Assembly: GCA_019915015.1 (NCBI GenBank)
Contig: JAHBBC010000025.1
Coordinates: 186,001-250,000 of the forward strand
Reading direction: 5' to 3'
Source of the DNA: Auriscalpium vulgare
Taxonomy: Eukaryota > Basidiomycota > Agaricomycetes > Russulales > Auriscalpiaceae
Length of the DNA: 64,000 nucleotides
In this document: one piece after another, positions 1 through 10,426 of the stretch
How positions within the stretch are numbered: position 1 is the first letter of the stretch
Layout of the letters: each line of letters begins with the position of its first letter
Position numbers and translations under genes: made by a program
Notes under the pieces: generated by a model
What the model saw: the letters and a program-made list of their open reading frames with translations, nothing else
What the model was told of the DNA's origin: nothing
Database searches by the model: none

Positions 1-179
1 CGTGTGGGTTTTTGCTTCCGACGTGGAAGCAGAGCGGGCCCGCCGGGCCGCGACAGGTGCGGCGCTTACCTTCACACAGCTTAGCGAGCGTTCGCGCGCG
101 AGTCAAGAAGAAGGGATAGGGAACGGAATGGCATTACTGGGCCCTAAGGGCGCCTTGGGCAAATTACAGGAATCGCTCG

Positions 180-1088
180 CTACGCGGGCGCACCAGACCC
201 AGACGCGCCATTGGGCGCGGGAGTCCGGGCGCGGTTACCCCCATTCCTACGACCAGCCCGTCGACTCAGGGCATCAGGAGGCCTCGGGCCCACGACCTCA
301 ACAAGGTTGGGGACCCCCCACGAGAACGCGATAGAGCCGCGGCGGATGACTCGGTGAGTAAGCGGCGGGAAGGGAAGGGCGGTAAGCATACGGCGCATAG
401 GACCGGCACCGGCGAGGTGGTCGAGGACCGCGGCAACTTCGCAGGCATCGTACAGCAGCTTTCCCGCGGTGCCTTCGAGGCGAGTGACGGCGTGGCGCAG
501 GTGGCTGGCGTTCAATTGGTCCGCCCAAACGAAGTCGCGAAGCTCCGCGACCAACTTGAGGCCGGGAACGAGATAGTCGGCGGCCTCACGGACGTTCGCA
601 CGATGGGCAGCCTGCAACGAGGGACTCGCGGCCGCAAGGAAGTCGAGGACGCCAATGTCGCGGGGGTGGGTCATTCCGATCACGGCGCGGTTCAAGGGGA
701 GCATGAGGGCCCCGACCAGCCCGTCGGCGTGGTCGAGGTCGTCACTCAAACGATCGAGGTCGTGAAGGAATAACTCGGCAACACGGGTGGCAAGGCCGTC
801 GGGACGGGGGGCAAACTCGGGGCCGAACAGCGCTGCCAAGTTGACCTCGAAAGTTGCCCGGCCGTGAAGTTGGTGACGGTACAGCAACCAAACGGAGCGC
901 TCCACCAGGTGGGCCAAGGAGTCCACATGGACCACGTGAGGAAGCAGAGCGACGCTGGGTGGCTGCCCCGGGGCGTTGTCCCCTCCGAACGGAATATTTC
1001 CTACGATATTCGCGCGAATGGGGGCGGTTTGTTTGTACGTTTTGGGAAAGCGCTCCGCTAGGTAGGAGAGCGTCGAGACGACGGTCAT
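180..1088 (-). CDS. Uncharacterised protein, 302 aa
   Basis: An open frame on the minus strand starts at a true ATG (1088) and ends at 180. I do not recognise the family. The product has Leu-rich helical stretches (for example around residues 50-70, with LVERSVWLLYR) and a basic, Pro/Ala/Gly-rich tail after about residue 265 that may be disordered. It is the most downstream of four minus-strand frames crowded between 180 and 3565. These could be exons of one or two spliced genes, separate small genes, or parts of an element. No signal peptide or catalytic motif is visible. GC content is high, as in neighbouring genes. Coding potential rests only on the length of the open frame, so confidence is modest. 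Confidence 0.35.
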   Translation of the reverse strand: MTVVSTLSYLAERFPKTYKQTAPIRANIVGNIPFGGDNAPGQPPSVALLPHVVHVDSLAHLVERSVWLLYRHQLHGRATFEVNLAALFGPEFAPRPDGLATRVAELFLHDLDRLSDDLDHADGLVGALMLPLNRAVIGMTHPRDIGVLDFLAAASPSLQAAHRANVREAADYLVPGLKLVAELRDFVWADQLNASHLRHAVTRLEGTAGKLLYDACEVAAVLDHLAGAGPMRRMLTALPFPPLTHRVIRRGSIAFSWGVPNLVEVVGPRPPDALSRRAGRRNGGNRARTPAPNGASGSGAPA

Positions 1089-1166
1089 GGACGCGAGGGC
1101 CGGTAGGGTAAAATGCGACGTCTCGCGATGGTCCTGCTGAAAAGGGGGGAAGGAGCGAAGACAACG

Positions 1167-1685
1167 TCAGTACGAGGCCGGAATGAGGGAAAAGAGGGCC
1201 GCGGGACGACGCACCAATAGGTCGGAGATCTCCTGAAGCCAGGCGACGGCGGCCGCGGGAAATGAGGAAGCGTCGGCACCAGGCAAGGGCACCTCAACCG
1301 GATGTATCAACAGCTGGTACAGCCGGAAACGCGAAAACGCGCGGAGTAGGACGGCCTGCATGTGGAGGAGGTAGTCGGACGGACTGGGGCGTTGAGGGTT
1401 TTTGGAAAAGGCCATCGTCGCAGCCCCCTCATATAGGCGGCGCGAGTAGGGGAAGAGGCACACCATCGCGGCGTCGCGATACAGCGCGAAGACCAAAACA
1501 CGAGGGTCTCGCCGGAGTTCCGGCCAACGTGGGTTATCGCGACAGATCGCGACCCAGACGGAGCCTCCGGCATGGGCCCAGGAGCTTATCGCAAGGCATC
1601 GCGAAACGTGGCACAGGGACAGGGGGAAGCCGCACATGGCTCCTGGTTCCATTTCAATAGCTATGGAACATTCTACAGACATTGG
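1167..1685 (-). CDS. Uncharacterised frame, about 172 aa
   Basis: The minus-strand frame opens at ATG 1685 (residues MSVECSIAIEME) and closes at 1167, just upstream of the 180-1088 frame. It starts only 14 bases beyond the stop of the 1699-2766 frame, so the two may be joined by splicing or frameshift in the real transcript. The product contains hydrophobic and Arg-rich segments (FRLYQLLIHPVEVPLPG) but no motif I can name. It may be an exon of a larger gene. No homologous family is recognised. Confidence 0.25.
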   Translation of the reverse strand, partial: PMSVECSIAIEMEPGAMCGFPLSLCHVSRCLAISSWAHAGGSVWVAICRDNPRWPELRRDPRVLVFALYRDAAMVCLFPYSRRLYEGAATMAFSKNPQRPSPSDYLLHMQAVLLRAFSRFRLYQLLIHPVEVPLPGADASSFPAAAVAWLQEISDLLVRRPAALFSLIPASY

Positions 1686-1698
1686 CCCGGGAATATAC

Positions 1699-2766
1699 CT
1701 ATTCCTCACGCTCCATCAGAAGCTCGATCACCTCTCCCTCCTCGACTTCTTCCGAGCTGGCGATGGGCGGCGGTATCTCCCCGGCGTAGGTAGGAGACGC
1801 GGAGGGGGCCGTCGGCGCTGGTACCGTGGGGTTCGCGGGGAAGGGAAGAGGGCCCGGCTGGTCCGAGGGATGGACTATGGCATCGAAGCCTAGGGGTATC
1901 TCAGCTATGGCTTGGGAGGAGGAGATGTGCGAGAGCCGCGCAGAACTGATCTGCTCGATGGCGCGAATTGAGGCCACGCTGATATCCTGGACCAGGAAGT
2001 CTGCGGGCTGGAGGTTGGCCAGGAGGCGGGATCCTAATCCCCATGCGTCCAGCATCCCGCCCATACAGGTTGCCATCGCGGCCCAGCGCATGTCGAGGCG
2101 ATCCAACACCAGTGGCCAGTCCGCCCAAATATCGCGAAACGTGTCGAAAGCCTCAGAAATGGTGGTAAAGTCCCGTAACATATCCACCGAGTCCTCCGTG
2201 AGGCCCCCCAACAGGTAGTACACCACGCCCGTGGTGAGGCGGCCCGCGTAGGCACGAGAGTGGGGGGAGCTGGAGGCACCACGGACGTGGTAGGCCAGGG
2301 CGCGGCACACGGCGTCTTCGCGCGTAATAACAAACATCCCATGGACGGCCCGGGCGTCGAAATCACGTAGGAGCCAGCTCTGCATCCCCTGAGGACGCAG
2401 GGTGGGGAAGGCGCCATGCAACTCCGTGATTTCATGGAGGTAGGATTCGACAGAACCATCTCCGAAGTAGTACACGGTCCAGAGCCCAGCCTCCACGATG
2501 GTGATCAAGACGTGGAGTTCCGCGTCGGTAGCGTCGGCGGGGAAAGGGGAGAACATCTGGGACCACCGCGGGCTGGCGCGCGCTGAGTCGGGGAGGGTAC
2601 GCATGAGGGTGCCCTCGAAGCGCTGGGCAAGAGGGGCGGACGCTGGAACAAGCTTCACCATGAACTCGAGGATTGGCGAGGTGAAGTGGAAGTGAGACGC
2701 CTCTGATAGGTGAGTCTCGAGATTCGGGCGTAGGACGGGCGAGAGACGAGCCCAGGGAGGAACCAA
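1699..2766 (-). CDS. Uncharacterised protein fragment, about 355 codons open
   Basis: A long minus-strand frame is open from about 2847 (after an in-frame TGA) to the stop at 1699. No ATG lies near its 5' end; the first is at 2661, so an upstream exon is likely. The first 250 residues look globular (TIVEAGLWTVYYFGDG; GVVYYLLGGLTEDSVDML). The last 80 are Pro/Ala/Ser-rich and then acidic (EEVEEGEVIELL), like a disordered tail. It lies between the 3215-3565 frame upstream and two further frames downstream on the same strand. I do not recognise the family. A weak likeness to the 180-1088 product around LVERSVWLLYR hints at tandem relatives, but this is by eye only. Confidence 0.35.
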   Translation of the reverse strand: MVPPWARLSPVLRPNLETHLSEASHFHFTSPILEFMVKLVPASAPLAQRFEGTLMRTLPDSARASPRWSQMFSPFPADATDAELHVLITIVEAGLWTVYYFGDGSVESYLHEITELHGAFPTLRPQGMQSWLLRDFDARAVHGMFVITREDAVCRALAYHVRGASSSPHSRAYAGRLTTGVVYYLLGGLTEDSVDMLRDFTTISEAFDTFRDIWADWPLVLDRLDMRWAAMATCMGGMLDAWGLGSRLLANLQPADFLVQDISVASIRAIEQISSARLSHISSSQAIAEIPLGFDAIVHPSDQPGPLPFPANPTVPAPTAPSASPTYAGEIPPPIASSEEVEEGEVIELLMEREE

Positions 2767-3214
2767 AGGTGTGTTGTCCTGTCGGTACGGGGCTTCCCCG
2801 TGTTGACAGACCTCCTCCGTAGCACGGAAGAAGTGGAGGGCGAGGAGAAGTGATCACGCCCGTAGGCACAAGGCCCGAGCGGGAGCTCAGTCGTTAGGAG
2901 GCTTCCTCCTGGTGACTGGCTCGAGAGAGAGAAGGGCGAGGCGCCGACGGCCCAAGTGCGTCGCGCGTGTGTGGTTCTGTGGGCGCGCTGTTGGCGCTCG
3001 AGAAGCCTCACGCGCTCGTGACTCGTCGCGTCGTCGCGTCGTCGATTCTCGTAGTCGACTAGCAACTACTATACTTGAGGGAGACTTGAAGAGAATCGAG
3101 GAAGAGGACGAGACGAGAAAAAGAGAAAGAAAAAGAAACACGTTGTATTGTTGATGCACGATGCTGTCAGTACACGACTTATATACTTACAGACATCTTC
3201 AAACTCCGACTAAT

Positions 3215-3565
3215 CTAATCTATTGTACAGTAATCTAATAGCGTCCTGCGTCGAGACTGATGACCTTCTGCCCGCGTTACCTCCGGGCCTCTTTCTCCCG
3301 TCACAGGAAGGCAAGATCGCGCAGGCTGCGGGACGCGCGGATTGAAGAAAGGGTCTGGAATTGAGTTCATCATCAGCCAAGCCGGGAAAAGACGCGGTCG
3401 GGGACCAGCACGCACCACAAGCTGGTTGACTTTGTCGGCCCACTCTAGATGTAGCGCAACCTCCCGTTCGGCATCCCCAAGGTCAAAACCAGCGAAGGGG
3501 GCCTGCGTCAACAGGCGGAGGAGGTCGAGGTTGTCGGCGGTGGCAGACGCGGCGGGGAGGGACAT
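3215..3565 (-). CDS. Uncharacterised small protein or first exon, 116 aa
   Basis: The frame begins at ATG 3565 (MSLPAASATADNLDLLRLL). Its first ~75 residues form a plausible folded segment (HLEWADKVNQLVVRAGPRP); the rest is basic and Pro-rich and may be read-through into an intron. It could be the first exon of the gene that continues with the 1699-2766 frame, since that frame lacks a good start. No family is recognised. Confidence 0.25.
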   Translation of the reverse strand: MSLPAASATADNLDLLRLLTQAPFAGFDLGDAEREVALHLEWADKVNQLVVRAGPRPRLFPAWLMMNSIPDPFFNPRVPQPARSCLPVTGERGPEVTRAEGHQSRRRTLLDYCTID

Positions 3566-3873
3566 CGCGGGACAGAAATCGGCAAAGGGATGCTACAAGC
3601 AATGTTATCGCGAAAGGTTGCGAGCCCTTATATGCCGCTTCCGCACGGTTCCTGGCAACTGGGGACAGTTGCAGTTTCAGTTGGGGGGAGAAATGATAGG
3701 TTCAGGCCGCGGGCAAGCGTGTAGCGAGACGTCGCGAGACGGGGAAGCAGCATGCGAGGCGCAGGGTCGCGGGAGCGGGGGTGATGGGAACGTGGTCCGG
3801 CGACCCAGGAGCAACCGGGACTGGCGACGGAACGGATCACCAGAACGGGCTAGATCGGGAGGGCTTAGCGACG
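3566..3873. other. Intergenic stretch before the KDZ element
   Basis: No gene is supported here. The sequence is G/C-rich and ends in the TAGGTAG repeat that abuts the transposon. It may hold the promoter of the minus-strand frame starting at 3565. Confidence 0.4.
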
Positions 3874-3880
3874 TAGGTAG
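3874..3880 (+). repeat. Putative left target-site duplication of KDZ element
   Basis: TAGGTAG occurs here directly before the inverted terminus and again at 20735-20741 directly after the other. KDZ-class elements are known to make duplications of about 8 bp; the flanking eighth base differs, so this is a 7-bp match. Confidence 0.6.
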
Positions 3881-3953
3881 CAACTCTGTCGGTTAGTAAA
3901 GTAGTACTTTAGTCTAGTAGAGTAGCAAATGCAAAGTTCCAATACTAGCTGAT
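3881..3953 (+). repeat. Left terminal inverted repeat of KDZ element
   Basis: AGAGTAGCAAAT at about 3919-3930, then AAAGT, then CCAATACTAGCTGA, recur as the reverse complement at 20664-20697 with few mismatches. The outermost ~40 bp match less well (CTGTC then GTTA then GTAA on both ends), so the exact tip is approximate. Confidence 0.75.
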
Positions 3954-4089
3954 ACGCATACGGCGTAGTACCATGGGCTATAGTGTTTACTTCAATGGAA
4001 GGTAATTACTGTGCGCCCTTGAAGGTGTTTAGACCACGTGTATTTACAGTGTAGTATTTACTTTAGCCCCATTACAGTATTTACTACGT

Positions 4090-5240
4090 GCCCGTGTGGC
4101 CCAACATGTACATAAACAGGATGTGTAGTATTTACTGCGGGTGCACAGGGGGCGCGCATTATTCACTCCGGGAACGCAGTAATTACTCCGGGCACGCAGT
4201 ACTCCGGGCACAAAGTATTCACTCCGGGCGTGCAGTACTCACTCCGGGCGCGCAGTATTTACCCCGGATCGTCAGTATTCACTCCGGATCGTCAGTATTC
4301 ACTTCGTGCGCAGTATTCACTCCGGGACCGGGCGCGCGGACTTCACTCCGGGCGCACATAATTTACTACGGCTGCTCAGTATTTACTCCGTGCGCGCAGT
4401 ATTTACTCCTGAACGGGCGCGCGGACTTCACTCCGGGCGCAAATAATTTACTACGGCTGCTCAGTATTTACTCCGTGCGCGCAGTATTTACTCCTGACCG
4501 GGCGCGTGAACTTCACTCTGGGCGCACATAATTTACTACGGCTGCTCAGTATTTACTCCGTGCGCGCAGTATTTACTCCTGACCGGGCGCGCGGACTTTA
4601 CTACGGCTGCTCAGTAATTACTCCGTGCGCGCAGTATTTACTCCTGACCGGGCGCGCGAACTTCACTCTGGGCGCACATATTTTACTACGGCTGCTCAGT
4701 ATTTACTCCGTGCGCGCAGTATTTACTCCTGACCGGGCGCGCGGACTTTACTACGGCTGCTCAGTATTTACTCCGTGCGCGCAGTATTTACTCCTGACCG
4801 GGCGCGCGGACTTCACTCCGGGCGCACATAATTTACTACGGCTGCTCAGTATTTACTCCGTGTGCGCAGTATTTACTCAGGACCGGGCGCGCGGACTTCG
4901 CTCCGGGCGCACAGAATTTACGACGGCTGCTCAGGTATTCACTCCGTGCGCGCGGTATTCACTCCGGCCGCGCAAATTCACTACTGATGTGCAGAGCAGC
5001 ATTCACAAAGTATTCACTCCAGGTGCGCAGAATTAACTCGAGCTGTATTCACTGGTGTGTAGAGTATTTACTTTCCGGGCGCACAGAATCTACTACAGAT
5101 GTGCAGCGCAGTGTTCACGCAGTAGTAGCTCCGGGTGCGCAGTAATTACTCTGGGAACATATAGTTTGAACTGCAGGCACGCAGAAATTTACTCAGGGAG
5201 CTGTATTTATTCACTGGTGCGTAGAGTATTCCCTTTGCAT
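4090..5240 (+). repeat. Left subterminal satellite array
   Basis: Tandem copies of a ~20-bp motif of the form AGTATTTACTCCGGGCGCGC with drift. Between 4329 and 4884 they are organised into higher-order units: successive CGGGCGCG landmarks fall at 4329, 4414, 4499, 4584, 4649, 4734, 4799 and 4884, giving periods of 85 or 65 bp (the short units lack one 20-bp monomer). The edges of the array are more diverged. The apparent long open frames through the array are a product of the repeat and not genes. By position, the motif is a candidate transposase-binding site. Confidence 0.9.
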
Positions 5241-8200
5241 GCATATCTAGTTGTCGGATATGCCCGCAATTGGCCGGCATCAGCCGGTTCGAAGTGGTGA
5301 CTTGGTTGAATTTTACGACGCATCAGAAACTAAAGACAAAGCATTGCATTGGCGCCTACAGCGCATCGTCTATGGCATCCTCTACGTCACCAGCAGGCTG
5401 AATTACATCCGTTCCTTCAATTTCGCGGCCCTCCGACGCCCCAGAGACATCCGACATCCCGGACTCAGAGTCCCCTTCTGAGTGCACATCATCCTCATCG
5501 CCTTCTGAGTGCGCATCATTGTCTGACTGTGAAGCGAAATGGGCAGGGGGTATGTCAGAAGTGGACAACATGGGGACGGTTTGGGAAGTGGTGACTGTAG
5601 GCCAAAGATCCGGGAGCTCCAGTGCGGCAAGTACAGGCTTCCAGTACGCGACAAATGAGTTACCGATCCCCTCAAACTGAGCGGCCTGGCGGCGAGCGTA
5701 TGCGTTCAGACCAGCGGCGATATCAGGGCGGACGGCAGGACGGCTGTTTTGTAAGGCGCTCCAGGATTCCGCCCGTGCTGACATGAAACGCACCGCGCGT
5801 GCCATCTCCTCTTGAAGGAGTACAATCTCTTCTTCCCAACGGTCGACACGGGCCTTTGCATTCACCCAGTCAACATGTACACCTATATGTGAAGCTCAGC
5901 GCATGGGTCACGAATTGTGAGCGCAGGCATACGTACTGTCCGTAATCTCCGCCTCCGTCGCATCCTCGTCTGCGCCAGGGACATCACGTATGTCCGGCCG
6001 TAAGTTGCGCCAGATCCAGGTCGCTTCGAAGTGACCTTTTCCAAGCTGATTGGGCTCCTGGCGGGGCCCGCGTAGGTCGCTGTCGCGGAGTTCCCGTAGC
6101 TTGTGCTTCCAGTCGCCGTCTGGGTCGAGCTGGAGAAGAGCGGAATACGCAGCGCGGTAGCGCTGTGCATGGCGTGCGACCTTCTCCATGAGCCGCGCAA
6201 TGAAGGTGCGCGCGCGCGTGTTGGCCTTCTGTCCGGGGCCGGCAATGTGTACGCGCTTGAAGTGGACATGCGTGTGGCGGATACGTAGCGAGCGGCGCAC
6301 CTGTGCAACAATAAGAGTTAGCCATGCACTCGCTTGATGCGTTCAACCACGCACCTCGTAGAGGGAATCCTCGGCCTGTGCCAAGCGCAGGCGGTACTCT
6401 TTGTCAGCGAGGCCAGCAACACACCCTGTTCTGCGTAGCTCGACCGGCAGCTGCGACGGAAGATATAGCGTCTCATTCTCGGGGTGACCACTTGCGGAGG
6501 GTACACTGCTCGGTGCAGAAGCGTCGGCATCAGTGTCCTGCGAGTTGGAGAGGAGTTGATTGATACACGGGATGTAGAGCTGCTGAATGGGGCGCCAGGA
6601 GGCGATCCTGTGCCGGAGAACGGCCTGCTTCTCCCTAAGCGCGACCTTCTCGGTGCTGTTGTGCCGGTCCTTCGGTGTCCGTTTGCTCCGTCGTTTCGTC
6701 CCTGACGGCAGCTCTGATGGCGCCTCTGGATCAACCCGAGCGCCGGCAGCGACGCTCTTGGCCTTCTCCCGCACAAGACGCCTGGCTGGCAGTGAGAAAT
6801 TGATATTGATATAGCGGTGATGAAAGAATTTACTGCTGCTCCTCCAGTTCAAACCCGATGGTCAAAAACATGCTCGCTGTCGTTTCGTGCGGTGATAGCT
6901 GACCTAGGGCCGCCTCCCGGGCCTCCTCTTCAGCCAATTCGAGGCGCACATCAACCAAGGACATTGCTAATGCCGCAATCAGAATTGATACAGATCAGAG
7001 GCACAGAATGAGCGACGTACCGACCACCGGCTCCTCATATGGATTGGGCGCTGCCTTGTCGTCCTCGTATGCGCGCATCATTGCAATCCATTCGTCCTGC
7101 GTCTCCTGCGGGATGTTCTCGCACGCTTCGTTGAATGCGATGCGCTGCTTGCGTAGTGCCTCCACCGCGACTCTCAGACTCTTGCGGACAGTCAACGCTG
7201 CACATTCCCGAACGCGCGCGTCCGTCAGCTCGTGTGCTTATCATCCATCAAAATGATATGCTTACGGATTGTGATGGTTTTGCGCCAATTGATGCCGCCG
7301 CATGCATCATCAATATTTTCTTGACGGGCCGGGCCAGTCATCTCCCGTGTACTCAGAGCGAACCCGTTGAGCTCCGCCCATCCTCCCTCTACCCCTTCTC
7401 CGTGCGTGCGCCCCACTCCGTCCGTGTTGTTCAGCGAGAACTCGGTCTGGCATTTGGGGCCATGCGCGATAAGATGGAATTTAGGCACGCCCCATTTGAG
7501 TCTCAGGGCGTCCGGATCAATGTGGAAATTAGCCTGGTACCGGAGCATGCGAGTCTTGAAGTTCTTGGAGAAAGAACAGGCGATATCGTACGATACGTAG
7601 AGCGTTTTGATGGCCGGCGCAGACAAGGAAAGTGCCGAGAATAGCATGTAATCCATGCTTGCATACCTGCGCATTGTTGAACGAATATATTGCGGACTGG
7701 TAGAGACTGACTCACCGTTCCCCAAAGCGCAAATCACCAACGGAATGGCGAAGGTAGAAGACATGCCTTGAGCAAACAACTGCCCCGACGCCATTGATAC
7801 TGAACCGGCGTTGCGCGGGCAGATTAGCCTTGTCGATTGCGGAGTGATTTGAGTCACAGTATTTGATCTACACTCATGATGTCAATACAACGGCGATCAA
7901 ATGAATGAGGCTGACGCGCCTCGGGTTCATGCTGGTACTTCTCACAGTGAGCGCTGTACTCCTTCTGCTCGACGAAGTAGCTCCATCCTGGAGAGAGCTC
8001 GGTGTCGACGAGGCCGCGATTTTTGAGCTTCATTTTGAAGTTGGCGTCCATTGCCAAGAACATGGCGTGCTTCCACCTGCCTGTAGTATGAGCAATAACC
8101 GAGCACGCGGTCAAAGAATAACGTACCGTTCGCTTTCAGGCGCGTCTTCCCAGCCATCTGGCATGTTCATGCCTGGCTGCGGACACTGCGGACACTGGAC

Positions 8201-8512
8201 GACGAGCGCGCCAGGTTTTGTTGCCTCGATGCCAGCGGGATCGTGGCCGCGCGCCGCTCGCTTGAGAGCACGAACATTTCGAAAGAAACGTGCTGCGCGG
8301 ATGAACTCACGGTAGCGATACTGGATGTATATCTGAGTGAGGCAACGGCAGTCGAGCAGAGCAGATCACGAACCTTTGGAGGACGAGTGCCGATGCCGTC
8401 CGTGAGGCGCACGAGACTGCACCAAAAGTCGTAGGCATTCAATTTGCTCTGAAGGTTCAGAGCATGGAACATCCTCAGTGTGCGCATGGTGATTGCCGTC
8501 TGTGGGCGTTCT

Positions 8513-8515
8513 ATT
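8513..8515 (+). repeat. Left ATT target duplication of nested Harbinger
   Basis: ATT precedes the terminal repeat and recurs at 11904-11906. A 3-bp duplication is the signature of PIF/Harbinger elements. Confidence 0.9.
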
Positions 8516-8583
8516 AGGGGAGCTCAGAGTAGACCGTTTTCGTTTCCGTTTCGTTTTCAAACGCCTTTCGTTTTCGATTCGGC
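8516..8583 (+). repeat. Harbinger terminal inverted repeat, left
   Basis: 68 bp identical to the reverse complement of 11836-11903. After an initial AGGGGAGCTCAGAGTAGACC it contains repeated CGTTTTCGTTTC-like blocks, which may themselves bind the transposase. Confidence 0.95.
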
Positions 8584-8714
8584 CCGCGGCATAAGTGACC
8601 CGATGTGTGACAATCGTGTGACTTTAGGTGACGCTCGCGTTGTGCGGCGTCTTCGTGTCTCACACACTCATTCCCTCGCGATACCTCCTTAATCTACACT
8701 CTCCTACTCTCTTA

Positions 8715-10311
8715 ATGCCCCGGAAACGCGGCCGCTCGGACTCCGACCAGCCTGAGACAGCTCCGGGCAAGAAATCCCGTGAGGAGAACATCAGCTGGGG
8801 CACAAATAAGAAGCCAAATGAGCTGCTCCTGCAGCTCATCACGGAGCTCGAACAGCCGCAAAATCGCAAGGTTATGTTTGGTAACAAGCGTGGTGAGGTA
8901 TGCAGGTGGCCCACGCATCATCTGGGCTTTGTTACTGACATCTTTCCAGAAGAAAAGCGGAGAAAGTAAGGTCGCAGCGGGTCAGCGGCTTGCTCGCATC
9001 CTCTGGAAGGATGCTCCGGACTCGGATTTCGTCAGTCTGGGAGCAAAGGTGCTCGGGAAAATAAATCAGTATGTCCATACCCTTATTGGATGCCTCATAC
9101 GTGCTCACAGGCTTGTGTAGGCTACGCATCACCTATCACTCCAAGGTTCGGCGCATTAAGTGCACGGGTGGAGGTGTCCTCACTGGGAATGAGGCCATCG
9201 TCGACACAGGTGATGCCGACGATGGTCCAGATGAGTATTTGGTCTGCTACATAGGGCCAGATGGCCCATCCGAGGATACCGATGCACGCCACAAGAATAT
9301 CTGGCGTAAGTTCATTTTGTGATCTCCGATGAGCACGCTGGAGGCTAACACATCCTGTGCAGAGGAGATCGAGGCCGAGTTCGCTGTCTTCCCCCGAATT
9401 CACGCGATCCTTGCCACCCGCCCAAATGAAAACCCGATCATCATCACGACTGGGGTTGGTCCGGACGGTCACCGCACAGTGCACTATCAGCCTCCCGACG
9501 ACGCGCCACCTGTGCGGCAACCGCGCGAAGAGGACATAGACCCCGTCCTACGCGTTCACGATGGCCCGGCGCCTCTCGCGCAAGACTCTTCTGCGACCGC
9601 ACCCGGCCCGGGATCGCCACCGCAGACGCCACACACTCCCAAAGAGAACCGCGTGCCGCCCTCGTCGCAAGCAAGTGCGAAGAAGACTCCCGCACACCTG
9701 TCGGAAGAGAAGCTGGAGAGCTTGAAGGGTCGCTTCAAGCCCACGTCACGCACCGGCATTCAAGACATACTGAAGGAGTCCATCGAGTAAGTAATACTAG
9801 TTGTTGGTAATGCACGTGGACTAATTCATGTGGCAGGCGTAGCTTTGCGGTGTCAAAGGAAGAGAACATCCGCAAAGCTGTCGACAGGCTGCGCGATGAC
9901 ATGAATAGTCTTCGCCAAGACGCTCGCGATCGCCACGACCGCCTCTTTCGTGAGCTGCAGATTGGCTTGTGGACGAACGATGAGTATCGCCGCAAGTCGG
10001 AAGCACTTGACGATGACCTTCAGCTGCAGCTTCAAGATCTCCGTGAAAATATATCGCGCCTTCAGAATCCTCCTCTGGTTGTCGCCGCCGCTACGCCCGC
10101 TCGTTCCATCTCACGCACGGGCTCTATGTCAACCGCTGCATCGACGCCTTCATCTCTGCCGCGCGCATCGACACCTCCGGATGATGAGCCCGAGAGCGAG
10201 ATGACAAGCCAGAGAGAAAATAGTCCTCCCTGGGATGAGAGCCAGTTGGACAGAGATCTTGGACGAGGATCATCTGTGGTTCCAGACGAGTTGGAGCGAG
10301 GCTTAGTCTGA
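8715..10311 (+). CDS. Harbinger accessory Myb/SANT-like DNA-binding protein
   Basis: Five exons can be joined in frame: 8715-8897, 8950-9068, 9121-9305, 9363-9786 and 9837-10311 (stop TGA). The N-terminal 25 residues are basic, like a nuclear signal (MPRKRGRSDSD). Residues ~25-130 resemble the trihelix/Myb-like domain found in fungal transposon accessory proteins (NISWGTNKKPNELLLQLITE, then a helix around GQRLARILW and KVRRIKCTGGGV). The middle is Pro/Thr-rich and disordered. The C-terminal part has a coiled coil (about 50 residues from SKEENIRKAVDRLRDDMNSL). In PIF/Harbinger elements the second protein helps nuclear import and end recognition; that role is inferred here. It is transcribed towards the transposase gene, so the two genes converge. 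Confidence 0.8.
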
Positions 10312-10426
10312 TCATTTTGCTTTTGTCCTTTCTAACTGCAGCCTCTCATTTAATGCTACACAGTCCTTTCTTCTTTCTGATTATATCTCTCTTACTCTTT
10401 ACAATCTCAGATTTAATCTTGTTCAT

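Noticed and set aside
4088..5036. Long plus-strand open frames (147 and 176 codons) in the left array
   Set aside because: They translate the satellite repeat and have no protein-like complexity.
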